NCBI GenBank assembly: GCA_011317545.1
Contig: WUJK01000019.1
Location: 62,001 to 126,000, forward strand
Reading direction: 5' to 3'
Length of the DNA: 64,000 nt
From: Coniella vitis
Taxonomy: Eukaryota > Ascomycota > Sordariomycetes > Diaporthales > Schizoparmaceae
The notes beneath the pieces are model-generated. The model saw nothing but the letters and a program-made list of their open reading frames with translations, did not search any database and was not told the origin of the DNA. The translations under genes and the position numbers were made by a program. Every line of letters begins with the position of its first letter. The stretch's first letter is position 1. This document shows positions 35,871-48,017 of this stretch, in pieces.

Positions 35871-36340
35871 TAATAGGTAGGGATATTATTATTACTATTA
35901 AACTTATAAATATCGTTTATTATAATATTAATAGAACGATATAACCGAGATAAGCTTAAGATAAGCTAAAATTAATTAAGCGAGCGATTAGTATAGGTTA
36001 TAGGAGTCGGAATAGGAGTAGTAATAGGAGTAGTTAATAAGCCGGATTTACCGATATTAATTATAATATTATTAATATTATATAATATATTAGCTATTTA
36101 TTATATAGGATAATAGCTATCTAATAAAGCGGTAAAATTATCCTATATCTATAAATTATAATCATCTTAAAATAGCTATTAATTATCTTTAATTACGCTA
36201 AAAGATAAAAAGGAATAAATCGAGTTATTAATATTATTAGAGTTAGAATTATTAATACCTATTATTATTAGATTTATAGATTAAAACGGGCAATCAATAA
36301 GTAAATAGGTATAATTAGGTAGTTTAATAATAGTTTTAAT
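35871..36340 (-). pseudogene. Asn/Ser-rich RIP-mutated coding relic
   Basis: The minus strand reads as a protein-like frame: YTYLLIDCPF near 36300, NSNSNNINNSIYSFLSFSVI near 36190-36250, GKSGLLTTPITTPIPTPIT near 36005-36060 and NNNIPTYYSAPK at the end near 35875, with TAA/TAG interruptions. The family is not recognised. Its end lies a few bases from the GC-rich island. Confidence 0.45.
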
Positions 36341-36699
36341 TAACTTATAGTTTATATATTTAAATTAATTTAAAGGAAAAGAAGAAGAGATCTTAAACTA
36401 GTAAAATATAACGAATATATATTAAAAGCGTATACTAGGCTACTACCGGTATAACTAGGGATATTCTTACTAATTAGAGGATATATAAGAATAGTATTTA
36501 AACCTAACCCGAAAGCTATTATATTAGCCTAATAATAAGCTTTATATAAGCAGAATAATAGCTTCGGCGCTATTTAAATATTAGTATAATAGCTCTTTTT
36601 TATATATAGATATATAGAATAATATACTCTTTTACCCTCTCTTTTATTTCGCCCGTTTTAGCTAATAACTAAGCTTTATATATACTCTACTTTCTTTTA
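36341..36699. other. AT-rich spacer, no feature seen
   Basis: RIP-mutated sequence with no convincing frame on either strand. Confidence 0.4.
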
Positions 36700-37330
36700 A
36701 GGAGATTACTTATAAACGCAGGGAGGAGGCTTCTTAACTTAGAGCTCGCGTTAACCGCGAGAATACTAAAGCTAAGCGTCTATATAAGTAGCAATTACAA
36801 GAGGCTAAGGCTTAGTGCTTAGTATAGGAGCTTATAAGCGTAAGCAGCGCTATCTGGAAAAGGAGCGCTAAGAGATTTATAAACGTAAGGTGTCGAATAC
36901 GATAAAGGAGCTTAAGATTAACTAAATCCTCCCGTACTTTCTTCGATTGGTATTCTCTTGCCTCCCTTCTCCTTTTCTAAGTAGCGCGCTAAGGTAGAAG
37001 CGAAGAAGAGAATAGAAAAAAAACAACGCTATTACTATAATGCTAGATCCGGCAGTTCTGCTAACTTTCGCGCCGGCTATCGGCGTTTAGCTTCCTCGCA
37101 GGCGGCGAGGCGCTAGTGGCCGGGTACCTTATACTAAGCTAATCCGCCTCGATAAACCTACGGGAACCTATAGGGAGATTATAAAAACCTTACGTTTAAA
37201 CTCGGCTAGCTTGCTATCGAGATATACTATATAAATACGTCTAGGCGAAAGAGTCGTAAGTAATCGCGCCGTAAATTTACTAAACCACCCTATTTCCTAT
37301 TATACAATTAGAACAAAAGTAATAACGACC
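36700..37330 (+). pseudogene. Basic coiled-coil-like relic, possibly the tail of a pogo/Fot1-type transposase
   Basis: A frame near 36725-36830 reads REEAS then LRARVNRENTKAKRLYK and QEAKA, shifting frame near 36830 to KRKQRYLEKER. This Arg/Glu/Lys-rich pattern resembles the C-terminal tail of fungal CENP-B/pogo-like DDE transposases, from memory only. No catalytic domain is seen upstream, so if correct it is a truncated fragment. Some CpA/TpG survive, so RIP was lighter here. Confidence 0.35.
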
Positions 37331-37990
37331 GCTTTATATACTATAGCGGTCTATTCCTTAACCCTAGCTAAGATCGTATATTTCTATCTTACGCTAGCTT
37401 ACCTTTTTCACTCTTCTTATTATATAGTAGCAGTAGTAGTAGTTCCTATTATTACTATTGCTATTATTATTATATCGACTAGGGCGTATTGCTAAGTAAA
37501 GATAATAGGGACTTAGTAATCTAATTACGCCTATTACCGCGTATTAAGTAAAACGAACTCCTAGATAATAACTAAAATACGCAATTCTTAGTATTTCTTC
37601 TCTTCGTAATTGCTTTAGCCCCTAACTAGTTATTATCATCATAATTATAATACGTCTTCACCCCATATTTATATCTCTAGCCACGTCCGAGGTTCAAGAC
37701 TTTAAGAATCGTCGCCGGTATTACAGATACCTCCAACGGGCTAAGAAAACGGCATCCGAAGAAACTATAAAGCGAAAAACTAGTCCCAGTCTTATTCTCC
37801 AAGGTTCTAAACTACGGCTCTCGGTTTAATCGAAACAGAGAGTATTCGTACTCCAATTCTATATATACCGAGTCCTCGACGCCTTCTAATATTTAAGCTC
37901 TTCTTATTACCTAAAATAATCGTAGAGATAACTATACGCTTATTAAATACTATAAAAGGCGTTAGTATATTTTAATAGCAGGGCGGTAGC
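37331..37990. other. Lightly RIP-mutated sequence, no confident gene
   Basis: Contains CpA/TpG (acgtccgaggttcaagac, acctccaacgggctaag near 37690-37740). The + strand reads openly for about 50 codons around 37690-37830, with a basic Arg/Lys/Tyr-rich sequence, but I cannot link it to a family. Confidence 0.35.
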
Positions 37991-39490
37991 CTGGAAGTTA
38001 AAATTCAGGACTATATAACAGCTCACCTACGGAATATACTAGCCCTAGAATTGGATTATCTTGCATCGTCTTTCTAGGAGAAAGAATATATATATATAAG
38101 AGCCTAGGCGTTCGTTTATTATCTAGTCTCTCTTAACTTCCTGCCCCTTAAAGTCCTACTTGCTAAGAAATACCGAGGTAGGCACCGTCGGCCTTAGCCG
38201 ATTCGGATAATATAATCTCGGTAGGGCCGTTATAAACCTATCTATCGAGCAAATTATAATATATTAGTCCATTTGCTCGCTACTATTCCTAAAGGTATAC
38301 CCTAACTTACAGAGTTGCATAATAGCAGGGGCGATATTACATCGCCTATACGTTTATACTACGATAGTCGTAGGGAGATATTATAGATTATTTTAAGGAG
38401 ATAAGAGTAAGACCTTAATATTAATCTTTTATCTAAGGAGACCCCCGTCGCAATAGTAGCTAATACCAGCTTATACTCTATTAAAGTCCTGGGATTAAGC
38501 TTAAGATATATAAGCTTTTATAGCAAGTGGGCTTATAATAACTAGGCTATAAATCCATATCCGTTAAGACTATGGAAAATTATACTATCTCTCTTACGAG
38601 GAAGCATCTATATATCCTCGTATATAAGCCTCCTGCTTAGCCCTTAAGATCTCGTATATCCTGCTAATTTATACTTATATTTCTTCCCATAGCTAGCATC
38701 GCTCGGCTCGCTAATCCTCCTATAACTTATTACGGAGCCTCTATCTTTCCTCCTATAGCTTTTATCGTAGCTTACCCCTCTACTAAGTTTATAGCTCGTT
38801 CCGTAGCTTATTCCGAAGCTCGTCCCGTAGCTATTCCTATACCTAGCCCGATATATAATACTAAGGCGGGCCCGGAGCTGCTTCGCTAGTCTCTCTATCC
38901 TGCTATTTATCCATCTTTTTATTAATAGTATCCTTATATAAATCATCGATATACTTTCGCTTAGTCGGAATCGTAGGAGTAGAAGCCTTTAGCTTAACGC
39001 GCTATACAGTAGTAATAGGGGTTACGGTATTGCGATTCGATATCGATAGCTAATTCGGCCTTATTCGTTTATAGAGACGACTATCTTACGCGGCTAATTA
39101 TTAATAGCCCTAGTCTCTAGATAAGATTACGCTACCTTATCCGCTATAAAGAGTTAGAAGTAATATTTTGCTTATAAATAAGTATACGGGGTAATTAAAT
39201 TCCTATATAAGGCGTAATAACGTATCGGATACTATATCGGCCTTACCCTTAGGTACGAAATAACGGATATCGAGTTATATAGCGAGATCCCGTAAAGTTT
39301 TTAGTTTCTAATGCTTAGACTTATAAAAGTACGACTTAGGACTAGCTTTAGGCGCTATAAAGACTAACGCTTTGCTAAGCTCGAAGTGGATATAGGTACC
39401 TATATCTACTACTTCTATTATTATCTCCTAGGTATATTTTAGTACTTATATATACTCGGGAGGAATATATATAAAGATATATATAGCTTT
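37991..39490 (-). pseudogene. RIP-mutated gene with a coiled-coil region, function unknown
   Basis: The minus strand reads coherently with Gln-type stops only. From about 39480: EVVDIGTYIHFELSKALVFI, then a LRDLAI(Q)LDIRYFVPKGKAD block near 39210-39290, TKRKYIDDLYKDTINKKMDK near 38890-38950, and a repetitive helical stretch of the form RDELRNKLRNEL(Q)T(Q) near 38730-38840, strongly coiled-coil-like. Sequence further down to about 38000 is also readable. The open frame at 38644-38946 on the same strand is a shadow of this one. The first block recalls retrotransposon gag-type proteins, but too weakly to name. Confidence 0.45.
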
Positions 39491-39549
39491 TTAAGAGATA
39501 TGTTGGAGTAGGGAGATACGTAAGCAGAATATAGCTATTTTCTTATACG

Positions 39550-40560
39550 GTTAGCAGCTCGCGCTAAGCTCTATAGTTAGGCTCTAGCGCTACCTCGCTT
39601 CGCTCTAGCCCGCCGTAGCATTATATACTTACTAGACGACCTCGGCGGTTATATTTATAATACGGATCGAAGAGTCGTCTGCGGTATTATATATCGCTTC
39701 GTTCATCGGGTCTAGCTACCGTATATACTTACTGCCTCTACTAGGCGGGGTATCCGATTCTATACCTACTATTAGTTAGGAAAAGCGATAAGCTAGTTAG
39801 TATCTAGTAGTTAGATTTAGAGGCGGACTATAAAGTATAGATAAGCAGCCGCTAATAAGATAGAGTAAATAATATTTATCGAGTACTATAGTAAAGAGAT
39901 AATCTGGAGCCTATAGTTACCTAAAAGAGGCTAGGGTAGAGCTAACCCTATAACCAGTTACGTATACTTTTTCGGATTTATATCTATCGTCGACTATAAA
40001 GTATACTATAATAGGGCGCTATATCGCCAGCTGCTCGTTGCTATAATACCCCGAAGAGAAGAAAATTAGTACGTCTACTACCGTATATATCCTTAGACTA
40101 AGTATATCGGCAGGTTAATCAATTATATAATATTATATTATACTGCTAGAGTCTTAGATTATCTCTAGTTCGTATAGTAGAGTATCGGCTATAGAAACGA
40201 TTTTTACTTTCTCTATACTAAGATATCTGCCTCTTAAAGTAAAAATATATTTCTTTACGAAAAGGATAGCCTAGTTTATTCTTATTATACCTAAGGTAGT
40301 AGCGCTATACTTCTAGGAGATAGTTAGCGAGAAGTATATTAAGGCATTATTAGCGACTTTACAACCTAACTTCTCCCTAGATATATATAAGCTCGTATAG
40401 CTAATTGCTAGAGCTATAGGCTTTAGTAGATACGCTGCAATCTACTATATACTTTCAGCAATCGTATAAGAAATAAATACCTGCTAATCGTCCCGCGGTA
40501 CTTTGCAGGCCTAGTATAGCAAGCTAGCGTACGATAGTAGGACACGTTATGATTTTCCAC
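39550..40560 (-). pseudogene. RIP-mutated gene of unknown function
   Basis: The minus strand gives one readable frame: LLSYASLLY near 40540, AISYTSLYISREKLGCKVAN near 40360-40420, LFVKKYIFTLRGRYLSIEKV near 40215-40270, VVDVLIFFSSGYYSNEQLAI near 40040-40100, DDRYKSEKVYVTGYRVSSTL near 39930-39990 and DPMNEAIYNTADDSSIRI near 39660-39710. Stops are TAA/TAG. About 330 codons. It may be the N-terminal part of the same gene as 37991-39490, since strand and order agree. No family is recognised. Confidence 0.5.
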
Positions 40561-40714
40561 TAATTAGACCTATATAAGTCTACCGGCCAGGTATATAGGG
40601 AGCTGCAGGCCTATAACAGTTAAGCGACTATATCTTATTAGCCTATTCTTTTAGTAGTAGCTGGGACTACCTTAATATCTATCTTCTAGCGCGCTTACGC
40701 CCTAGAACTTTTTT

Positions 40715-40849
40715 CCCCTTCTCTCTCTCTCTCTTCCCTCTCTATCTATTCGCTATATAAGTTACAATATACTACTATAACCACTTTACGATATACGCAG
40801 CGTTATCCTCCTATATACCTTGAGAGTTATCCTTAGTTTTAAGCTAACT

Positions 40850-40882
<33 letters not shown>

Positions 40883-40885
40883 CTT
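40715..40885. repeat. CT microsatellite and poly-T run
   Basis: (CT)n around 40720-40740 and a T-run of about 30 at 40852-40882. Confidence 0.85.
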
Positions 40886-41627
40886 TTTAGGTAGTAGTAT
40901 TAAACCAGCCTTATAACTTTCCGCCGCTATACTAATACTATCGCTAGCTAGTATCTTACCGCTAGTTATCCTCTAGGAGCTTACGTTATATCCTATTATT
41001 ACAGCGATCGTTTAGTTCCCTAGCGTAGTAATTTTAGCAGCGCTATTATTATCGTATCTCGGAGCTCTTATTTAACCGATAGATATTATCTCTAAGCAGC
41101 TACTAGTTATCCTCTCCCGGAGCTCGTATATAGCTGGAAATAACTTATCCTATCTTTATTTAGAATATTACTAGTTATCCGCTCTAGGAGCTGGTCTTTC
41201 TATAAATAGGATATATATCTAGAACGGTATAAGTTATCCTTTCTAACTAAGATTACTACGATAGGATTTGCTCCTACGTTCTAGACCTAGGAGTAGATAC
41301 GCTTAGATCTTTAGGAAGATAGCTTTAATACGGCTATTATTATCGTTAGAAAATAGTCACGGGACGACTTTATTATTCTTTAGTCTCTTTAATTTACTAC
41401 TAGAGTTAAGGCTACTCTACTATTACTATAAAAGCCTAGGTAGGTAGGAATCTTACCTACTATTTACTAGTAAGGGTTTTTTTTTTAAGGGGGGGGGGGG
41501 TCGATATTAAATATAAGTTCTACTACTATAATCTATACTACGGTGATTAAACTGTAATTATTGCCTATTTATATATTAACCTTCGCTCGTTTATTCTCTT
41601 TATCTTTTCTAGGTATCTTATTATTTC
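40886..41627. other. RIP-mutated spacer with T- and G-runs
   Basis: ctaggagct-type short motifs recur (cctctaggagcttacg, ccgctctaggagctgg), suggesting a decayed repeat. A T-run followed by a G-run lies at about 41470-41500. No gene seen. Confidence 0.4.
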
Positions 41628-41822
41628 ACGCTTAGCGATTTCTGCTTAGCGATTTCGTTTCCGTTTAGCGATTTTTTATTTAACGATTTTCCGCTTAGCA
41701 ATTTTCTATTTAGCGATATACGTTTAGCGATTTGGATTAGGTGATTTTCTATTTAGTAATTTTCCATTAGGATTAGCGATTTTCTATTTAGCTATTTCTA
41801 TTTAGCGATCCGTTTAGCTATC
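41628..41822. repeat. Irregular short tandem repeat of tttagcgatttt
   Basis: About ten copies of a 14-20-bp unit centred on tagcgattt (ctgcttagcgatttcg, ttctatttagcgatatac and so on), with variable spacing. Confidence 0.85.
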
Positions 41823-42552
41823 TTTTATACTATAGTTATTAATATAGAGATAATTTAAGTATATAAGCAACTTAAAATCTACGCTACCAGATTATTTATA
41901 AGCGCCGGTTAGTCCTATAATAATTGCAACCTAAGCTAAGTATACTCGTATCGCTAATTAATTATATTCCGCTATAGCGAAATACTAGTAGGATAAATAG
42001 ATATTCGCGGTATATAGACTCGTACGCAAAGCGACTTACTCGAGTAGTATATATAATTTGGAGATTACTAGGCTATTACGTATCGAGCAAGCTTATTATC
42101 CTATCCAGGACTTTCTATATAATTCCTTTAATCTTCCCTATTATAGAGATCTAAACGAGTATACTTACCTTACGTATATATTTATATAGCGAGCAAAGCT
42201 AAGCTTAATACTCCTAAGGCTTATATAGTAGGAGAAGCAGGAGGAGAGATAGCAGCAGCGGCTAAGATTATATTTACCACCAATAAGGCGCTAAGGAAAT
42301 AAAACTAGCATAGCCAGCGTCTATAAGCATTATTAACTATATATAACGGTATAATTTAAAGGTAACGACCTAATAATACCTATAGATAAGTTCTAGCCAG
42401 AAGTCTCTAACTATACTTACGTAGGAGAGTATCTTATACTAACTAATATACAACTAGCAGCTACTACTAAGCTAAATAGTTTCTATATTATATATTAACT
42501 AATCCGCGTTAGAGTAAATATAGTAAGTTTAGCTATAATAGTACGCTCTTCC
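41823..42552. other. RIP-mutated sequence, no confident gene
   Basis: Some CpA/TpG survive. No frame on either strand is clearly protein-like. Confidence 0.35.
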
Positions 42553-43030
42553 TAAGTTTGATTTATTCCGTATTAGATTCGTCTAGGGATATAGCGTATA
42601 GGCTATTATCCTTACCGGTATCGCTAAAGTTATCAGCACCGTCGTTAGCCGTAGCATTAGGGGATTTAGAGTAGCCACCAGCGCTAGTATTCTTCTTAGT
42701 AAGTTATTTAAACGGATAGTGCTATAATTAATATCGATCTCCGGCTTCGGCTAGTATACCTTATATCCCCCTTCCTTCGAGTCCGCGGTATTAGGCTACT
42801 ACCGCTACTTAAGCCGAATTTATATCGCCTATATAGTCCCGGTTATATATTTATCCTACCTAGTCGGTATATTTACTTACTCTTTATAGAAAGCAATCGG
42901 GAAACGGACGGTTAGCTTATAATTTAATTCTTTATATAAGATGAAAAAATATTAATAAGTATATACGGGGGAGAGAAGACTATAGGTTAAGTTATAGACT
43001 ATAATCAGCCTAGACCTTATTTATTTATAT
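42553..43030 (-). pseudogene. RIP-mutated coding relic, function unknown
   Basis: The minus strand reads FFILYKELNYKLTVRFPIAF near 42880-42945, a (Q)VNIPTR(Q)DKYITGTI segment near 42820-42865, NTADSKEGGYKVY near 42755-42795 and INYSTIRLNNLLRRILAL near 42685-42740. A neighbouring frame closes with LYAISLDESNTE and a stop at 42553. The two readings disagree on frame near 42700, so there is an indel or one is wrong. Family not recognised. Confidence 0.4.
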
Positions 43031-44129
43031 AGCTATAACAAGCTAGATAGTATAGGCTTATAAATTAGTATAGCTAGTAAGGTGCCTCTACTAAGATAAG
43101 ACTATAGTTAAGAGTATTAGATAAATTACTTAGCCGATTTCTCTTTATTTTATCCTTATCTACAATAACCGTTTAACCTCTCGAGATATAACGTAGCTAT
43201 AGATATAAAGGCAGCGTATATATCTTCCCGAGTTATTTATAATCGAGTTTATAGGTAATTCGACGATTTTTACCTTCTAGTTAAGCGCCCGGGACCCCCT
43301 CGCCCTAATCCTCTCGATATATATATTAGACCTTATCTTTCCACCAGCAAGGTCAACCTATTATATAGCGAGCGACACTAGTCAGCGGATAGGGTTAGTC
43401 TTTACTTACGAATAACGCGAGCTATACCGGTGTCCGCGGTTCTGATATACTACGTAGTAGTATTTTAAGGGGCGGTAATTCGGTCTATATACCCGGGCGT
43501 AGAGGTCTTCTTCGATATACTATTATCGGTAAGCGTATAGTTTAGTATTAATAGTCGTAGCATCTCTCTATATCCCTAGAGCGACTCTATATATAAGAGT
43601 AATCTTCGTCTTTACCTTAGGCCTTCTAGAGTATCCGCGAGAGCGGCTTCGTTATATCCCAGTAGGGCGTTAAGCGTCCGTCTACTAGTATACGATCGCT
43701 ACTATTAGGTAAGATTATAAAGTCGGAGGACCCCGAGACTTATACGAACCGGACCTATAGTTAGCTTTTTAATCGGCTTACTTAGGAAGATATCGGTTAA
43801 CTCTTATAGCAATTATAATGCTTAATAGAAAAAGGAAAAGCGATATTTAGGAGCTATATTATTATAGAACAGTAGTACCGTAATTAGGTACCGATACTAA
43901 TAATATTACGGCTAATATCTACTGCCGAATTTTAATGCTTATATATAATTACTACGCCTAAATCCTATCCTTAATGGAGAAAGGTATGTCTTATCTCTTA
44001 CGCCCTATTCTCTCCTCGCTTATAAGAAAAAAGCTAAGAGAGAACTAAGAAAAAAAGAAAAAAAACTAAGTATTCGATATAATAATAAAATAAACGTACG
44101 GAAAGAACTAAGATTAATATAGCTATAAT
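43031..44129. other. RIP-mutated sequence, no confident gene
   Basis: Moderate GC with short readable stretches on both strands but nothing that holds over 60 codons. Confidence 0.35.
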
Positions 44130-46310
44130 CGCATCGTTACGATAACTAAACTATACTTTACTTATTCGAGTCTATTATATAAGACGCTGGAGGAGGAGAG
44201 TTTATAGTCCTCGCGCGCTGATATCGAAAGGAAAGCATTTTCGTTTATAAATAGTCGGTATATCAATACCCTTATATATAGTCGCTTTTAAAGTAACGCT
44301 ATTATAGTTTATAATAGGAACTAATCCGGGTCCTGTTAAGAATAGCGAGACCCTGAACTATACGCCGTAGTAGGGGCAATATTCGAGGCGTTATATTATA
44401 GATTATCTTCGTATAGTAATAAATAACGAGCACCTTTATACTATTACTTACTGCTACTATTATTATAGAATATATACTTAGCCGTATATAATTCTCCGTA
44501 GTATATCGATAGTATAAGATAGGACCAGGATAAGGGACGCTAAATTCCAAGAGGCTTTAGCTATCTAATATAAATAGTAGATACGGAGAATCTATAAGCA
44601 GCCTAAGACTACTTATTATATACCTTATAGCCTCGCGGGATAGTAAGCCAACCGTAGAGGGTGATTAACTCTTAAGTACTACGTATACGACGACGCAATA
44701 TATACCAGGTATAATCCGAAATTCCTCGAGTCTATATAGTACTTAGCTCTATATTCTATATATATTTGCACTATTCTTATTAGGCAGGAACGACTCCTAA
44801 AATCTAAGATATTATCCTTTATTAAATAATAGTATACCTAGCTAAAATAAGCGATAGGCTTATTAGTAGGTTATTAGTTATATCTATCTATGCCCGCTCT
44901 ATATATTCTATAATAGTACCTGCTAACGAGTACGTAATATAAGTAAAGGCAAGGGTTACTCGTTATATAAGTAGACTAGGACTCCAAAACCAGGCTAGTC
45001 GACCAACGAAAAGCTAGTGCCTAGATTAGGCCAGAGACGTAATATAAACCGTTAGAGAAAAGATAGATAAAAAGCGACTTCTAAGGCTATATTTCGTTTT
45101 AAAATAGGTTAAGGAGCGTAGGTAGTAAAGGGTAAAAGGAGGATACTACCGCATTTATTTACTTAATAGTTATAGCTTAACGAAGCTATTATAGCTACGT
45201 AAGGCCGTACGGCGTATAGCAAATATTAAATATAGATAATCAACTAAAGCTACTATATTAATCTATCTATAGATATATCTGGTTAATATAATAATAAAGG
45301 TGGTGATAATAATAAAGCCTATTAGCAATAAAAATGCTTCTAGCGGGAAAGATAGCGCTAAGGCTGCTAGCGCTAGCTATATATAGGCCCTATAGCACGT
45401 TTTAAAATAAGCTATCGAACTAAAAGCTATACGAAATTTATACCTTTTATAAGACTACCTAATATAGGTATTAGCTAGGATAGCTCTAGCCAACGCTAGG
45501 CGGAAGCCAGGATTACGCGCTTTAAACTATAAGATCGAGATAGCAGACTATCACAAGACTAATTCCATTACAGGCAAGTTTATCTTAATATAATCTCGAG
45601 TTTAGCGTTATAACTAGGCTCGCTAACTTCTGCCCTATTAAACGTAAATAAAGAGCAAGGTTATATTTATTACCCAAAATAGCATAGTAAAACAAACTTA
45701 GAGAGCTACGATAAGAAGACTAATAGCAGAATAGCGTTATAAGTAAATACGATAACGCTAAGTTCCTACTATATATTAAAATAGATATAGTAGAGCTAAG
45801 TATTTCCGGAATAGCTACTAATAAAGCCAGCACTAAATAATAATTCTCGTCGCCCGACCTATACCGTCCGTACTAGAAAGTATTAAATACCTTAGTGCTA
45901 CGCCGAATACGCTAACTATAGGGAGCCGCCCGCGTAGGCTTATTAGCGCTTATAGCAGCGTATACCCTAGCGATAAGGGCAAGTTATATAGTAGATACGC
46001 AGACTATATAGTATAACCGCACTAACGGCTACTTATCTATATAGCAGATAACTAGCTAACAACTTCCCTATCAATAAAAAGTAAATAATATATCGAGTCT
46101 CCAGATCTATTCCTAAATATACCGTCTCTATCCTTCTATCTAGTTAGAGCCTAGATAACCCGACCGCTAATAGATTCTAAGCTAACTTCGCTAGCTATAG
46201 AACTAAATAGATATTATAGCGTACTTATAGCCGAACTTCTTCCTCCTAGACCGCTTAGCCCGCTTAATAAATTCTTTATATTCTTTTTCTTTTCCCTCCC
46301 TATATCTCCG
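44130..46310 (+). pseudogene. Possible long RIP-mutated coding relic, low confidence
   Basis: The + strand frame starting near 44130 reads with TAA/TAG only for about 700 codons, including LGLQNQASRPTKS near 44970, SSGKDSAKAASASYI near 45340, LANARRKPGLRALNYKIEIA near 45490-45545 and SRPRRLISAYSSVYPSDKGK near 45920-45975. TGA is rare everywhere here, so lack of TGA is weak evidence, and a minus-strand frame at 44302-44550 (82 codons with a real ATG) also looks plausible. I cannot decide between the two strands. Confidence 0.3.
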
Positions 46311-46860
46311 GCTTACAACGGCGATTAGGGTTCGAACTCGGTCTAAGACTATATACTATAACTTATCGATAACGGGCTAGCTATCGAAAGAGTAAGAGGG
46401 AAACGCGACTATACGTTAGCAAAGGGAGTAGTAGCTCTTAAGATAATATAACTAAAGCAGCCCAAATACCTAACAAAGGATATAAAGCAGAGGTAGATAT
46501 AGAAAGAGAGGTAATTTAGACCCAGATACGTCCGATTTTAATAAGCTAATAAGGTAATTAGACCCGTCGGAATACTTATAATCTTATTAACTCTCTATAC
46601 AAATATAAGCGCTCGTATCCTCTACTTAGCCCAAGGTTCCACCTACTCCTATTAGCAAGGAAGGACGTAAATATAAGAAGTAAATAAGTCTATTAGTACG
46701 ATAGTAATAGCCTTATAAATAGAAGAGAATAGAAAAGAGAATAGACTTTTTTTTTTCAATTGGATAGATATATACGATACTATTAGTAAAAGCTACTAGG
46801 GGCGATCCTCTAAAGGTTACGGGGTGGTAAGCTAGAGCCTAGCTTTTACAGGTAACCTTA
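46311..46860. other. RIP-mutated spacer, no feature seen
   Basis: Contains ggttcgaactcg at 46329-46340, which looks like a tRNA T-arm but has no matching stem, and a T-run at about 46748. No coding frame is convincing. Confidence 0.4.
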
Positions 46861-46979
46861 AGGTTCGTTATAGGTATAGCTAGCGAACCTCTAATACCTT
46901 AGTACGGGGTAATACTATATTTTAGTAGGTTTAGACCTAGGTATAGCTAGTAAACCTCTAGTACCTTAGTACGGGGTAA
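46861..46979. repeat. Two 66-bp-spaced direct repeats, each with a hairpin
   Basis: aggttcg...cgaacct (46861-46890) and aggttta...taaacct (46927-46957) each close on a loop containing cctaggtatagctag or a variant, and both are followed by a cttagtacggggtaa phrase. Arms differ between copies by paired C/T and G/A changes, so pairing is kept. Confidence 0.75.
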
Positions 46980-48017
46980 GCGGGGCAGCGTACTCTAAGC
47001 GCTCTAGCGCTATAAGCGATATTTCTAGAAGGGTTCTAGCGGCTATTAGAATATATCCCGCAATTACTACTAATAGCCCCTAAAGCCTACTATATTTCAG
47101 TAGGTTTATACCTAGGATAAGGTCGTAGGTCTTCGCACCCTAGTATCCTTAGCATTTAAATCGCTAACCGCTTACTCCCCTTCTCGTTTACACCTTTTCG
47201 AATAGAGATATATAAATATTAATATCGCGACTACTAGTTTTAATATATCTCTTTTCCTTATCTCTATCATTATTACATTATTATAATATTAATACCGATA
47301 TTAATATTCGGTCTCCTTTCAGATATAGCCGTATATCGCACCGTAGCTACCAGCCGATAACCTAACCCGATACGCCTCCTAGCTAAACGTGCGAGCCTAG
47401 GCAACTATACCAGCGAGACGAAACAAGACGAGACGAACGTAATAGATAGAGGCTAATATATATAATAGGATATAAAACTTATAATAGAGAAAATAAGAGA
47501 TTAAAAAAGAGTTAGTAATATATACGGTGCTAGTTATCTATAATAGCAGACTTAAGCTATATGCCCGCTACCTACCTTATTCGCAGTACTGCTTAAGGTG
47601 CCTGCTAGGCATCTATATCATGCTTATACTAGCTGTTAAATCGAATAAAGGTCGGCGCTTTATCGCTCTAGCTTTAGGCGTCGATATATAGTGCAAGCTG
47701 AAACCGGCGCGAAAACGACCAAGACGCAACCAGGCTAGCTATCGACGGGTCTTTTAAGGCGTTAACAGCAATAACCTGCCTTTCAAGATATAGCCGTCTC
47801 TTTTCTACAGTTTAGTTAGGAAAGCGATTAAGCTAGCAGAGTAAAATAGTTAAAACGGTAAGCTCTCCCTTTCCCCTTTTCTCTTCTTCTTTTACTTAGG
47901 CCCGTTAGACCCCCTTCCCGCCTCCTATATAATCCTCTAAGGAAGCATTCTTAATTTCCTCTTACTTTACCGTTTTACCCTTATTAAATCCTTAGCTTAT
48001 TACTTATATATCTCGCT
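46980..48017. other. Partly RIP-mutated intergenic sequence
   Basis: A third partial repeat (cagtaggtttatacctagg) occurs near 47097. CpA/TpG are more frequent around 47330-47780 than in the first half of the window. No gene found. The 3' end would hold the promoter of the next relic. Confidence 0.4.

Noticed and set aside
38644..38946. Minus-strand open frame of 100 codons with SYG-type repeats
   Set aside because: An alternative frame of the coiled-coil relic on the same strand, which reads more coherently over a longer span.
46322..46345. tRNA T-arm-like ggttcgaactcg
   Set aside because: Flanking bases do not form a five-base-pair stem on either strand and no acceptor or anticodon stems are seen.
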